The notes under the pieces were generated by a model that was not told where the DNA came from, did not search any database, and saw only the letters and a program-made list of their open reading frames with translations. Shown here one piece after another: positions 46,312 to 57,920 of a stretch of 64,000 bases of DNA. The number at the start of each line of letters is the position of its first letter. Within the stretch, counting starts at the first letter, position 1. The stretch is from Saccharum officinarum (taxonomy: Eukaryota; Streptophyta; Magnoliopsida; Poales; Poaceae). The stretch is from positions 23,229,553-23,293,552 of the forward strand of contig CM036199.1 of NCBI GenBank assembly GCA_020631735.1. Direction: 5' to 3'. The translations under genes were made by a program, and so were the position numbers.

Positions 46312-47627
46312 AAGTCTAGCCGATTAGCGACCATGGAAAACCAAGAGAGTACCAAAATTCCGCGTGGAACTGTGGGCTGTGGCAGACTACGAACGTCTAA
46401 CGGGTGCAGCACGTTTGGACTTTGGTGCAGCTTGTTGTTGGCTTGTTGCCACTCGGGTCACCGTGTGCAGCGCGTGCTGCAGCTGCGCTCAAGGGCTTGC
46501 CCAACACGGCGACGTGGCGTGCTGCCCCAAACTCCACCTCGGCCCTGTGTATCCATGTCATCTGTGCTAGTGGTCTCGCAGAGCTGCAGAGACTCTTGCA
46601 GAAGGAACGTTGGCCTCCTCTGACAAAAGGCCGAGGACAACACGCAAGCAAGCGTTGACACGCGAGAATGACTGCACGGTGAGGTACGAACGCTGCAGCA
46701 GATGCTAGGACCTTCCGCACCGGGTGCGCTAAAGGCAATCTGCAGGTCACAATACCGAAAAAATCTTCTGCACCGGCTACTCTATCAAGTCCGGTAAACA
46801 AGAGGACAACGCTCTACCGCACATACGCTATCCTGCAGCGCTGAGAGCTGGCCGTCCGCGAGCGTGAGAGTGAGGAGAGAGAAAGGTGCATGCACCGCGG
46901 CCCCACTTCATTTTCAAACAAAAAAATGTTATATCTCACAAACTAAAAACTCAAATTAAATTTCGATTGCACCATTAAATTCGTTTCAATAAATTCTTCA
47001 AAACTAGATCTCACATGGATATATTTAGATAAAGTGACAAGTAGCCCCACAGTGGATGGAGGATGATATAGAGGATGGATGAATGCGGGAAAACTGTATA
47101 TTTTGTGATGACTAGGATGAAATATTCCTTTTAGAGGATGAATATAGAGGTTCATGAGTGCGGGTAATCTAAAGCTGAGAGTACGTGGTCCCAATACAAC
47201 GAAATAAATTAATATATAATTGAAGTTTGAGCTGCTCTTTTACTGCTTGCGTTGGAAGATTAACTGCCTTACTGTGCTGCTCCATCGATGTGGCTTTTCT
47301 TTTACCTGAAACCACTGCTGAACGCTCGCCTCCATTGGCCCTGCCCTCGTTGCAATGCCGCGCCAATGCGCCCCAACACCCCCGGCTCCCGGTTCTCCAG
47401 CTCTCCGTTCACTGCTCAGTGAACCGTGGACTGTGGCGTCGTGCTCGTACGCAGATACGCTGGTTCTTCTCTGCACTCGACGTCACCAGACGCCTTGTCA
47501 CTGACAGCAGTCTGGTGTTTGTGTCAACTAGCAATTCGACGGCCCTCGAGTACGCTGTCCATGCTCTTGCACGGGATGCACGGGAACGGGACTAGTACTA
47601 GTACATGTTTCGTCGAAGGCTGTGTTT
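46312..47627. other. Intergenic sequence, no gene seen
   Basis: Mixed-composition sequence upstream of the NBS-LRR gene. Overlapping frames on both strands at 46360-46800 and 47230-47600 show no recognisable domain. No repeat ends or RNA gene were recognised. Confidence 0.5.
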
Positions 47628-47848
47628 AGATCCGAAATATTTGGAGAAAAAATTCATGTAGTACTTTCGTTGTTATTTAGTAAAATTTATTTAACTATTA
47701 ATTAATTAGGCTCAAAAGATTCATCTCGACATTTACAGACAAACTGTATAATTAATTATTTTTTATCTACATTTAATGCTTCATACATGCGTCCAAACAT
47801 TGGATGTGACGGGTGACAGAAGAAATATTTTAGGAAGTGAACGGGCTG
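47628..47848. mobile_element. Divergent MITE in the NBS-LRR promoter, reverse orientation
   Basis: Same family as 20249-20533 and 46073-46311. The core occurs as the reverse complement (ATTTAATGCTTCATACATGC). The left end reads GGCTGTGTTTAGATCC and the right end is degenerate near GAACGGGCT. It ends about 70 bp before the NBS-LRR start codon. Confidence 0.7.
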
Positions 47849-47918
47849 AATAATAATAATATAATTGGTCAACCAAACTAGTCACAGGCTCAGCTCGGAG
47901 CTCCAGCAGATTCCCCCC

Positions 47919-50900
47919 ATGGCAGCGGCGCGAGGCGAGGGGAGGAGGCTCGTCGACGACCTGCGGGACTTCCTGGATGACTTCACCTTCAGGGCCAAGC
48001 GACTGGCCGCGCCGCTACTGCACAAGTTCGGGCCCTCCTCCGAGCCGGGCGCGGTCGACGACGCCGAGCTCGACAAGCTCAGGTCCAGGCTCCGGCGCAT
48101 CCGCGCCACGCTCCGGGCCGCCGAGGACCGGGTGGTCGCTGACGACTTCGTCGCGCTGTGGCTCCGGGAGCTCCGAGACCTGGAGCACGCGGCCGAGGAC
48201 GTGCTCGAGGAGCTCGAGTTCGAGGCGCTCCGCGCGGCGCGCCTCGAGGGGTTCAAGGCCCATCTGCTCCGCGCCAGCGCCGCCGGCGCCGGCAAGCGGA
48301 AGCGCGAGCTCAGCCTGATGTACTCCTCCTCCCCCGACCGCCTCAGCCGCAAGATCGCCAAGATCATGGAGCGGTACAACGAGATCGCGAGGGACAGGGA
48401 GGCGCTCCGGCTGAGGAGCGGCGATGGGGAGAGGCGGCACGAGGTCAGCCCCATGACGCCCACCAGCGGCTTGATGAAATGCCGGCTTCACGGAAGGGAG
48501 CGGGACAGGAGGCAGGTCGTTGAGCTGTTGTTATCTGGCGAAGCTAATTGCTATGATATCTATTCTGTTGTTCCCATCGTTGGGCCGGCCAGTGTTGGCA
48601 AGACTAGTTTAGCACAGCACATCTACAATGACGAAGCCATCAGCTCAAACTTTGACATTAAGATGTGGGTATGGGTGTGCCAAGAGTTCAATGTCTTGGA
48701 GCTTACAAGGAAACTCACCGAAGAGGCCACGGAGTCCCCTTGTGACTTCGCCGACATGAACCAGATGCATCGTGTCATCACTAATCAGCTGAATGGGAAG
48801 CGGTTCTTGCTTGTTCTTGATGATGTGTGGGATGAAAGCCGAGACCGCTGGGCGAGCTTGCAGGTGCCTCTGAAATGTGCTGCTCCTGGGAGCAAAATTA
48901 TAGTGACCACTAGAAGCACTAAAGTTGCCAAGATGATGGCTTTGAAGATACACCAATTGGGGTACCTGTCTGATACCAGCTGCTGGTCTGTCTGCCAAGA
49001 TGCTGCCTTGCGAGGCCGTGATCCCAGTATTATCGATGACAGCCTTATCCCCATTGGTAAATTGGTTGCGGCAAGGTGCAAAGGCTTGCCGATGGCTGCA
49101 AATGCAGTTGGTCATGTCTTATCCAGTGCAATTGATAGGAATCATTGGGAGGCTGTTGAGCAGAGCGATTTTTGGAACAGTGAAGTGGTTGGGCAGACCC
49201 TTCCTGCTCTTCTTGTGAGCTACGGTAGCCTGCATAAGCACTTGAAAAACTGTTTTTCTTATTGCTCGCTATTCCCAAAAGAGTATTTGTTTAGAAAAGA
49301 CAAGCTGGTCCGTCTATGGTTGGCGCAAGGCTTTATTGAAGAAGACAAAGAACGTCATGCTGAAGATGTTGCGTGCAAGTATTTTGATGACCTTGTGGAG
49401 AATTTCTTTCTTCTGAGGTCACCATACAATGATGAGAGGTAAACATTGTTCATTTTAGAAATTTCATCAATGATTCTTGAAGTGCCAAGCATTAAGTTGA
49501 GAATCTGGTTCTGAACACAAAATCAAGTTAGTGGCAATCCATTCTCTTAACTGTGACAATCAATTTCAGTATTAATAGCTTGCCTTTTGCTAATCATAGC
49601 TGTTACGTGATAGTCGTCGCTATCGTAAATTGTAATAGTCATCTTACATATGATTCAAAGCTGAACTAAGTTGTGCATGAACTCAACTGTTGGTGATGGT
49701 GCATACTTTTGTTGTACATCATACTAGTGCCCATACATCAATGTCTACATCCAATGTATCTACCCGGTGTTTAGGTTGCATGTTAATGTGCGATACATAT
49801 CAGAAACTGAATAATGAAGGTGGCGGAGCGACTTTCAAATGGATGAAATGCCACTTAATAGAAGTTGGGAGTAGAGTGTTGAAAAAAAAATTGATTAAAG
49901 AGTTAAAACACATCATTGATGTCTTGCTAGCAATTCTTGATATATATTTGTGTCGTTATAAGAGCTGTTTATTGTGCAATCTAGCTAATGCTTTTATACA
50001 GAAAGATAAGGAATAGATTAGGAAATTAATACATTACATTATTAATGTGTAAACCCCAAATATTAATGAATATACTATTAGCGTCAACATGATTACACAA
50101 CCAAGAACACTGGCGCTATTTTATCTTCCATTCATATATTTTTACGTAAGGTTCACATGTTATAATAGGATAATATGTTGATGTTTCCTCAGTGTGAATG
50201 CATTTTGACTCTTGATTACTTCTACTGGCTGTCACGGAAGTAGGGAGTTATATGCAACTACCATGCCTTGCCTTGTGAACTTTGTGTAGTTTCTAATGTT
50301 GTTTCTTCAGTGATTCTAAGAGAACAGTGCAGCTGCTATTGGCTTTCATCCAGATTTTGGTTGTCTCCAATCCAATAACATAGTAAACATTTTGGTTTGC
50401 TTGTTAAATCCTGTGATTTTTACTGATTTGTGACTCCCATTATTTAACTAAATTAATGGCATTAGAATATCACCAACCTCAGTAATGCATACCGATTTTT
50501 TTTTGGCTCATTTTTGGTGATGACAACTATTTGTAACAATATTACGTGTGTGTTTATGTTGTTCTGAGATAATTTATAGAACTTCAATATTTTTTCTTCT
50601 AACAGGTTTGTCATGCATGACCTCTATCATGAGCTTGCTGAATATGTTTCAGCCAAAGAATATTCCAGGATAGAGAAATCTACATTCAGCAATGTAGAAG
50701 AAGATGCTAGACACTTATCCTTAGCTCCAAGTAAGGACCACTCGAATGAAATTGTGCAATTCTATGCACTCCATAACCAATATCTGAAAGAATCTCTTAC
50801 CCCTGGCCTGCGAACATTATTGATTGTTCAAAAGGATGATTTCAAGAGTGAAGGAAATACTTTGTACATAAACTTCCCAAGTGGCCTGTTCAGGCTTCTT

Positions 50901-52187
50901 GGGTCTTTGAGGGCTCTCGACTTGAGTAATACCAACATAGAGCACCTGCCACACTCTGTTGGTGAATTGATACACCTTAGGTACCTCAGTCTTGAAAATA
51001 CCAAAATAAAATGCCTACCAGAGTCAATAAGCGCACTCTTCAAGTTGCATTCGTTGAGTCTCAAATGCTGCAATAGCCTTGGTGAATTACCTCAGGGGAT
51101 CAAATTCCTCACTAATCTAAGGCATCTGGAACTGCCATCCATGGATAACTGGAATATGTGCATGCCATGTGGAATTGGTGAATTAACAAACCTACAGACA
51201 ATGCATGTGATCAAGGTCGGAAGTGATTCAGGCAGCTGTGGGATTGCTGACTTGGTTAACTTGAATAAGCTTAAGGGAGAGCTATGCATCTCAGGAATAG
51301 AGAATATCACAAGTGCACAAATTACTCCTGAAGCTAGCATGAAGAACAAAGTTGAATTGCGCAAATTGATTCTCCACTGGTCTTGCATCGACTCCATGTT
51401 TTCTGATGATGCATCCTCTGTTTTGGATAGTCTTCAACCTCACTCTGATCTAGAGGAATTGACTATCATGGGCTTTTGTGGTGTCAGATTTCCTTTATGG
51501 CTGGGGAATGAGTATATGTTTAGCTTGTCCATTTTAGAACTAAAAGATTGTCTGAACTGTAAAGAACTGCCCTCTCTTGGTCGGTTACCTTGTCTCAAAC
51601 ATCTTTCAATCAATTCGCTCACCAGCATAAAGCATGTGGGACGAATGCTTCCTGGCCATGACGAAACTAACTGTGGTGATTGTAGATCCAGCACCAGCAG
51701 AGCCTTTCCTACATTGGAGACACTGAAGTTCATGAACATGGATTCCTGGGAGCTATGGGACGAGATTGAGGCCACAGACTTCCGTTGTCTTCAGCATCTC
51801 ACCATCATGAGATGTAGCAAACTGAACAGGCTGCCCAAGCTCCAGGCACTGCAAAATCTTCGTATAAAGAATTGTGAGAATCTACTCAACTTGCCAAGTT
51901 TCCCATCCCTCCAATGTATTAAAATTGAGGGTTGCTGGTATGTTAGTCAAATAATGCAGCTCCGAATATTTTCTCATATTGAGACATTAGAACTCCGTTG
52001 TCACAAGAAACTTGTATCAGTGAAAAAGATCCCGAATCCAATCCTTCACAGTTTTAGATTGAGACAGGAAGGGCAGCTACATAAGTTTTCAGGGTGTCAA
52101 GTATTGCCTTTTCAGAATTTATCTGTTCAAGATAGTCAGGTACATGTGACCACTAAATTACATATACCAAATATAATTGTCATTTGA
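47919..52187 (+). CDS. CC-NBS-LRR disease resistance protein
   Basis: Two exons, 47919-49438 and 50606-52187, joined at AG|G inside Arg507, giving 1033 aa. The first ATG in frame is 47919. The N-terminal coiled coil (about 1-170) has an EDVID-like AAEDVLEELEFEAL. The NB-ARC has P-loop GPASVGKTS (222-230), RNBS-A FDIKMWVWVCQEF, kinase-2 LLVLDDVW (297-304), RNBS-B KIIVTTR, GLPL as CKGLPMA, RNBS-D CFSYCSLFPKEY and MHD in FVMHDLYHE (intact, just after the intron). About twelve or more leucine-rich repeats follow, for example LRALDLSNTNIEHLPHSVGE. The P-loop lacks the usual GMGG but keeps GxxxxGK[S/T]. The product is an intracellular immune receptor that switches by ADP/ATP exchange; the pathogen recognised is unknown. 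A further 3' exon after 52139 is possible. Confidence 0.95.
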
Positions 52188-53369
52188 TGTAACAGATTCT
52201 GAAACATCCATGCTCGCTATGTATTGTAGACAACTTGGACATTTTTAAGGTGTGTGGGACGAACACATGAATGCAATTGCAATTTTGTTGCATTTACGGA
52301 TCTTACATCTGGACAAACCGATGTACATCATTCTGAAGGTAGCTCCATCCACAGATACTTGTTCCTTTGTCGGCTCTTTTTCATTTTCGGCATGCATATG
52401 CATTAACGACAACGAATTTGCCTATTCTTTAATAGGAAGAATATATTTGGCACCTAGTATTGTTTATGTCAACTCAGGACATTTAACAGAGCTTGCTTTC
52501 ATTTGTGTTTATCAATTTCAGCTGAGACCAGTAAAGATGTATCATTCCATGCTGAACAACCTGAAGACATTGAGCTTTTATCCTGTAAACCAGTTTGGGT
52601 TCAAATGGATCAGCCAGAAGAGATTGAGCTTATTTGCATAGACTGATAATGCGATCGGCGTGATGGACAAACCAGGATCCTCAGGTGGTGAACTGGTGAG
52701 ATCCGGATAATGCAGCTCAGACCAGTAACCAACGCTTAAGTTTTTCAATCTAAGACTCGAATTCTGGTTAGCTGATGTTGTATGGCAAGTAAAATCAACC
52801 AAAGTCAACTGGTGTCAGTGGTTGCTCCATCCTGTATTTATCTTTTGGTAACTGTATGTACACTCTGATATTTCAGCAATACACATACATATACCTGGAT
52901 GGCTGGATCAACCAAAGCCGGCTGGTGTCAAGGTTGCTCCATGCGGTACTTCTGGTAACTGTATGTACACTCAGATATTTTGGTGATACACATACATTAC
53001 CTGGTATGTTCCTGTTATTATGTGCATTCTGATATTCAGCGTACAAATCTTGTGATGAAGAGATATACATTCAAACAATCTGTATTCAAAATTGGCATAG
53101 CATTGCACAAAATGAACAAAGAAAAAGATGATTTATCATTTGACTGCATATATAAGATGTTGGTCAAGAGCATATCATGGAGTTCCAGTCTAATATTTAA
53201 CGAAACCAAACCAACCAATATGGGATGTTCACCACATAAGTATCTGCCCCAACATAGTACTCTGTCCATCCCAACATGGCTACATACTTCATCCAAAAAA
53301 AACATGGCTACATACAGTAATGAATATTAAAGCAGCATGAACTAACATATCCGAGCTTAATTCATAATA
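52188..53369. other. NBS-LRR 3' region with a 113-bp tandem duplication
   Basis: A splice-acceptor-like TTTCAG at 52516-52521 is followed by two open frames, one reading ETSKDVSFHAEQPEDIELL to a TGA near 52644. This could be an alternative C-terminal exon joined from a donor such as CAG|GTACAT at 52139. At 52796-53010 a unit starting CAACCAAAG is present twice with a 113-bp period. The rest is A/T-rich with no gene seen. Confidence 0.5.
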
Positions 53370-53485
53370 CTCCCTTCATTCCAAATTGTAAGTCGTTATA
53401 GCTTTTCTAAATACATAGCTAGACATGTAGTAAAAGCTATGTATCTAGGAAAGCCAAATCAACTTAGAATTTCGAGCGGAGGGAG
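53370..53485. mobile_element. Stowaway MITE
   Basis: A 116-bp element starting CTCCCTTCATTCC and ending CGGAGGGAG, flanked by TA on both sides, with a hairpin-forming interior. These are the hallmarks of grass Stowaway (Tc1/mariner) MITEs. It lies 82 bp beyond the stop codon of the convergent STIP-like gene. Confidence 0.92.
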
Positions 53486-53567
53486 TAGTGCATACATACA
53501 TCTTGGATCTTCCTGAATCCAGAACACACAGAAGGGACTTCACATCTCCTAGTCTTTTTCGCGTTGA

Positions 53568-55409
53568 TCACCAGTGGCGCTTATTGGTTCTGTTACTAAC
53601 CACCGCACGCCGTCTCGATCTAGAGCAGCAAGAGTGGGCCTCACTAGCGTGCTGCCTCCGCTCCGCACGGTTGATCTTTTGGAGACCAGACTCGATAGGC
53701 ACACTAACACGCTCTTCGGCGAGCAGTTCCGGCGTCAAGAGCCGTTTCCACCCTTCGTGCCATGCGATGGCCTCCCCCACCGTGGGTTTCGCAGCCCACA
53801 GCCACCGGCACAGCGCGTCCTGCCACTTGCCGAAGAACTCCTCTTCCAGGAGCTGCGCCATGTCCTGCACCGACACCACGGACGCCCACCTCATCACCCC
53901 GGCGAACCCGCCGTCCTCCTGCTTCGGCGGCGTGACGCGCAGTGCCTGCAGGCCCTGCCTCAGGTACGGCACGACGTGCCGGCCGACGAACTCCTCCCAA
54001 GCCTCCGGCCCGAACGCTTCCTTCCATGGCAACACCATGTCGTAGTCAGCTAAGGCGCGCGCCGTGTGCCATCCCAGCAGCGCCTTCCCGAGCTTGTGCC
54101 GCACCGTCACGTACAGCGGCTTGAGCCAGCGCCCGAGGAGCGGGATCCACCGCTGCACCCAGACGTGGCACGGCTCAGGCTCCCACCGCGGCTCCCACAA
54201 CTCCACGGCGGCCGACAGCTTCGGCATGACCACCTGCTCCAGGAGGCGCTGGATGGCAGGGAGCGGCAACGCGTCACCCCACGTCTCCAGGAACCGGATC
54301 ATCGGCTCCGGGTCCTTGGCCTCCCACGTCTCGGCCGCCGATGCCAGCGCGGGACCCGCCACCACGTCGTCGACCAGCGCTCCGTACGGCGAGACGGCCG
54401 ACCCGTCGTCCAAGAGGATGTCTTTGAGCGTGGTCACCGCCTCCAGCCCGCTCGACGGGTCCTCCAGCGGTTCCCACCGCTGGAACACCGCGCGCAGCAG
54501 CGGCGCCACGATCGCGCGCGCCGTGTCCGCGAGGCGGTACGTCGTGTACTCCCGGGGACACTTCTCCTTCAAGGCTGTGAACTCGCGGATCAGCTCGCCC
54601 GTCGTGAGCGTCCCCGACGCGCTCCGCTCCTGCACCCACTTCATGGCCTTGGTGATCGCGGCCGCCGGCATCTCGTCCCCGGGTCTCAGGTCTCCTAGCA
54701 GGCCACTCGACGTCGACGACCACCGGGCCGACCGCGCGAGTGCCTTCTGCACACGCACGACGGCCTCGGCGGCGCTCTCCTCCAGACGTCTGGCTAGGAT
54801 CTTGTCGTCGACGACGTCCCGATCGCGCTTCCGTTTCCTCGCTCCTCCGGCTTCGTCCCACTTGGGCCAGTTTTCGTCGCTGGGTGGCGGCAGCCCGTCC
54901 GCTCCGCCGATGATGGATCTCTCGACGCTGCCGAGGCCGGCGTTCTTGGGACGGAGGGCCACCTCGATGGGAGCGATGATCCCCTGCCCGTGCCTCCCGA
55001 GGCCGCTGCCTTCCTTGTAGTTCATGCGCTTCATCATCTGCGCCACCACCGCGTTGGACGCAAGGCTCCCCGGCTCCGGCGGCGGCGACGTGGGCTGCCG
55101 AGCCGTATCCACAGACGAGGACGGTGCGAGATTACGAGAATCCCCATGCTCATCGGACGACGAGACGGCCGCCGAGACAAAATGGACAGGCTTGGGGAGA
55201 TCACCTGCTCCGTGTCGGCGTTTCTGCGGCGGACGCGCGCCGGAGGGACGAAGACCATCATCGCCGCCACGGTGGGCAGACGCGGAGTTTCGGCCCGTTC
55301 CCCACTGTGCCCAAGCCGACCTCCGGTTATCGCCGGCGTAGCCGCGCTCGTCAGCCTCGCAGCGGTTGGTCACGTAGCGCCAGTCGTCGGCGGCGGCCAT
55401 GACGCACAC
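53568..55409 (-). CDS. STIP/TFIP11-like G-patch protein, intronless and short
   Basis: Single frame of 613 aa starting MCVMAAADDW; the second Met (55400) is an alternative start. A G-patch lies at about 119-162 (MMKRMNYKEGSGLGRHGQG). A basic KKRKRD-like segment follows near 195. The C-terminal half matches the GCFC/TFIP11 region, with CHVWVQRWIPLLGRWLKPLY, WHTARALADYDMVLPWK, LLEEEFFGKW and WHEGWKRLLTPELL. In animals and yeast such proteins activate the Prp43 helicase to disassemble the spliceosome; a nuclear role is inferred here. Plant homologues are about 850 aa as I recall, so this one lacks the usual N-terminal TIP region and the extreme C-terminus. The absence of introns and high GC suggest a retrocopy-derived or lineage-specific paralogue. 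No internal stop. Confidence 0.9.
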   Translation of the reverse strand: MCVMAAADDWRYVTNRCEADERGYAGDNRRSAWAQWGTGRNSASAHRGGDDGLRPSGARPPQKRRHGAGDLPKPVHFVSAAVSSSDEHGDSRNLAPSSSVDTARQPTSPPPEPGSLASNAVVAQMMKRMNYKEGSGLGRHGQGIIAPIEVALRPKNAGLGSVERSIIGGADGLPPPSDENWPKWDEAGGARKRKRDRDVVDDKILARRLEESAAEAVVRVQKALARSARWSSTSSGLLGDLRPGDEMPAAAITKAMKWVQERSASGTLTTGELIREFTALKEKCPREYTTYRLADTARAIVAPLLRAVFQRWEPLEDPSSGLEAVTTLKDILLDDGSAVSPYGALVDDVVAGPALASAAETWEAKDPEPMIRFLETWGDALPLPAIQRLLEQVVMPKLSAAVELWEPRWEPEPCHVWVQRWIPLLGRWLKPLYVTVRHKLGKALLGWHTARALADYDMVLPWKEAFGPEAWEEFVGRHVVPYLRQGLQALRVTPPKQEDGGFAGVMRWASVVSVQDMAQLLEEEFFGKWQDALCRWLWAAKPTVGEAIAWHEGWKRLLTPELLAEERVSVPIESGLQKINRAERRQHASEAHSCCSRSRRRAVVSNRTNKRHW

Positions 55410-57481
55410 GCCGTGGACTTCGGGGATGTATCTGAGATCTGACGCGAGAATGCGAGATGCGAAGTGGGTTTTGGGTAGCCCGGCCGGCGGTGGTGGCAGT
55501 GGCTGCGGTTACTGGTGGTCGTGGCACATTTTTTCCCCGCACCGAACGTCGTCGTCGGTGCCTGCGGCCGTAATATCGTGGCTCCTGGGCGTGGAACGCG
55601 TGCCCGAGTCCGAGTAGAGAATAGGGATGAATATGGAAACCTTTTACGAGAGTCCCGCTGTATCAGTCGGTGAGTAGCGGCGTTCCTTATCGCGATCGTA
55701 CTAGGTCGGACTACTTATCGCATCGCAAGGGGAGACTCGAGCGCTCGGGAGACTCAATTTCTCCAGCTCGATCGCCCACGATTTTTTGTTAAACGGTTTT
55801 TTATTTGTGATAAAAGCTAAATGACGCTCGCGTGTTCTTTTCCCTCTCAACACGATTCCTTTCTCTCTCTCATTTTCTCCATCTCTGGTCTCTCCTTCTC
55901 TTCTTCTCCAACTCCGATGGGCTAAGGGGCTCGAGGGGGCAGGCCGGCCAGGCGGTGGGGATGGCAGGAGGGAGACAGTTAGGATTCTAACGACATAGGA
56001 GGCGGTCAGGCCAAGTCGGGACGAGGGCTCTCATGGCCATGACGGTGGCGGGGTGGGGAAGAAGGAGGCCGCCGCGGGCGCGGTAGGGTTTCGCTGAAGC
56101 TCCGCGGCCGCGGTGGCAGAGCTCGACAAGACCCTATCACGCAACGGCGCGTCGGGCTTGAGGAGGAAGAAGCCGTGAAGGGAAAAAAATCGAGTGTTTT
56201 CGGCCTCCAAAATGCTGGAGTACCCCGTAGACAGACTCTTATTAGTTGGTTAGTCCTGAGCTACCGATTTTGTGAATTTCCTGCGTACAATTTAATGGTG
56301 CACGTTGCTGGTTTTTGTATTTTTATCATATTCACCAAATTGTTGACATTGCGTTTGAATGTAAGTATTCAGCCACAGAATTTGGAATTGGTGTTGTCTA
56401 CCACTAAATGCAGTTGTTTGGATGTTTGGAATTTGAAATTGGAAACCGAGTTTAATACCAACCGATATTGTCTCTGTCTTTATTTTGTTATGAATGGTGA
56501 GTGTTATTGCCCTTGCCCCTACCCATTTTGCTTATGTTTTGACCAAAATGACATTGCATTACTGGAAGTTGAATTTTGATATTAAAATTGCGAATTAGTT
56601 ATGCTATTTGTTTGATCATATGAGTCACTGTATTTCATGATAAAGTTATGCACCCCCATCCATTTGCTCTAGCTTCGCCCCTGCCAAAGGGGTTGCTTTG
56701 ATGGAATGCCAAAGTCAGACACAATTAGGGCATCCCCAACGGGGTAGTTAGGTCGCTAGTTGAGGTCATTTTTGGCTGGTGTGGAGGTGGGAGAGTACAG
56801 AAAAACGCAAGGAGCGAAACACTGAAGCGATGGTCTCGCACACAGCCCAACTGTCCTATCATACATGTTTTTTTTCTTTCACCTTTAGAGTTTGCTTGTT
56901 TTATTTATTATTTCACACCCAAACTCAGTTAGCTAGGTCTTCAACACTATTGAGGACGTGCTCAGGGTGTGTTAGGTAGGGATCCAAATTCTCATAGAAA
57001 TATTTCAGATTCAGATTCTTTCAGAAAATGTTTTGATGATGAATCAGAATTATTTTACAAAACCTTCGAAGGTTAGCTTAGATTCTAATTCCCAAATAAA
57101 ATATTTTTTCTTATAAATATCATATATTCAAAATACACTTCAAAAAATTCTGAACTTTTTGTGGGTGAAGAAAAACATCAATACAACTCATTTTAACTTG
57201 TTGCACTAAGAAAGGATTATAAAAAATGTTGTATTTCCGTTGCTTCAGTAATGGAAATGGAGGATGCCCTTGGTTCGGAAAAAAAAGAAAGGATTATAAC
57301 TGAAAATTGTATAGTTATCAATACACAGTAGCGAAACTACAACAATTCATGTGAAACCAACCTTCCCGCACTTCGAGCTCCAACGAAGAAAACGCGAATC
57401 ATTCCATACCATTTCATGCCTGAACATTTCTCCGTTGGGCTGCGTTCGGTTACCTTGGATTTGGCCCAGGAACTATTCTAG
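55410..57481. other. Intergenic sequence with a possible MITE
   Basis: The first 200 bp are the likely STIP promoter. At 55850-56170 is a CT-rich then GC-rich stretch. The 134-codon plus-strand frame at 56175 shows no recognisable domain. About 56728-56964 starts GGGCATCCCCAAC and ends in a rough inverted counterpart (TTGAGGACGTGCTC), resembling a degraded grass MITE. Nothing else seen. Confidence 0.4.
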
Positions 57482-57920
57482 CTTTTTTTTTTGGATAAGG
57501 AGCAAGCTTTTATTAGCAGCATCTTGCTGCAATGTTGGTGAAAAGATCACCTATTACAGATTGCAAGGCTGTCTTTACAGGACAGCTGTTTACATGATTT
57601 GCATTGCTACATTGGACTTGCAGATGAGGCCTTTTTTGCGGTGACAATTTGTAAGCTTGAGCAGCAAGTAAATGAGCCGTGATGTTCATCTTTCTGTCAA
57701 TCTTGAAGATGCAGCCGTTGCATCTTGAGCAGTTGTTGATGAAGCTTTGAGTGAAGGTCTTGATGTTCCACATTGGAGGGTTGCTGTGATCTGCACCGTT
57801 GAGGAAGGACACCAACTGTTGGTTGTCCGACAAGAAGGTTGGGCTACAAATTAGTGAACCAATTCCATCTAGAATCATTCTTGGGACTGAATCCACAACA
57901 ACCGAACGAGTCATGTTTGG
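57482..57920 (-). mobile_element. LINE 3' end with RNase H-like domain remnant
   Basis: A poly-T run at 57483-57491 (poly-A on the minus strand) is followed by a minus-strand frame at 57914-57513 containing SDNQQLVSFLNGAD and KIDRKMNITAHLLAAQA. This is the plant LINE RVT_3/RNase H-like domain. RT and upstream parts are absent, so it is a strongly 5'-truncated copy. Confidence 0.78.

Noticed and set aside
48015..48523. Long frames on both strands over the NBS-LRR coiled-coil region
   Set aside because: They are shadows of the GC-rich first part of the real gene.
53574..55442. Plus-strand frames of up to 318 codons opposite the STIP-like gene
   Set aside because: High GC keeps the complementary strand open; only the minus strand encodes G-patch and GCFC motifs.
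56175..56579. A 134-codon plus-strand frame with Cys-rich stretches
   Set aside because: No recognisable domain, A/T-rich context and no supporting splice or promoter signal; likely chance.
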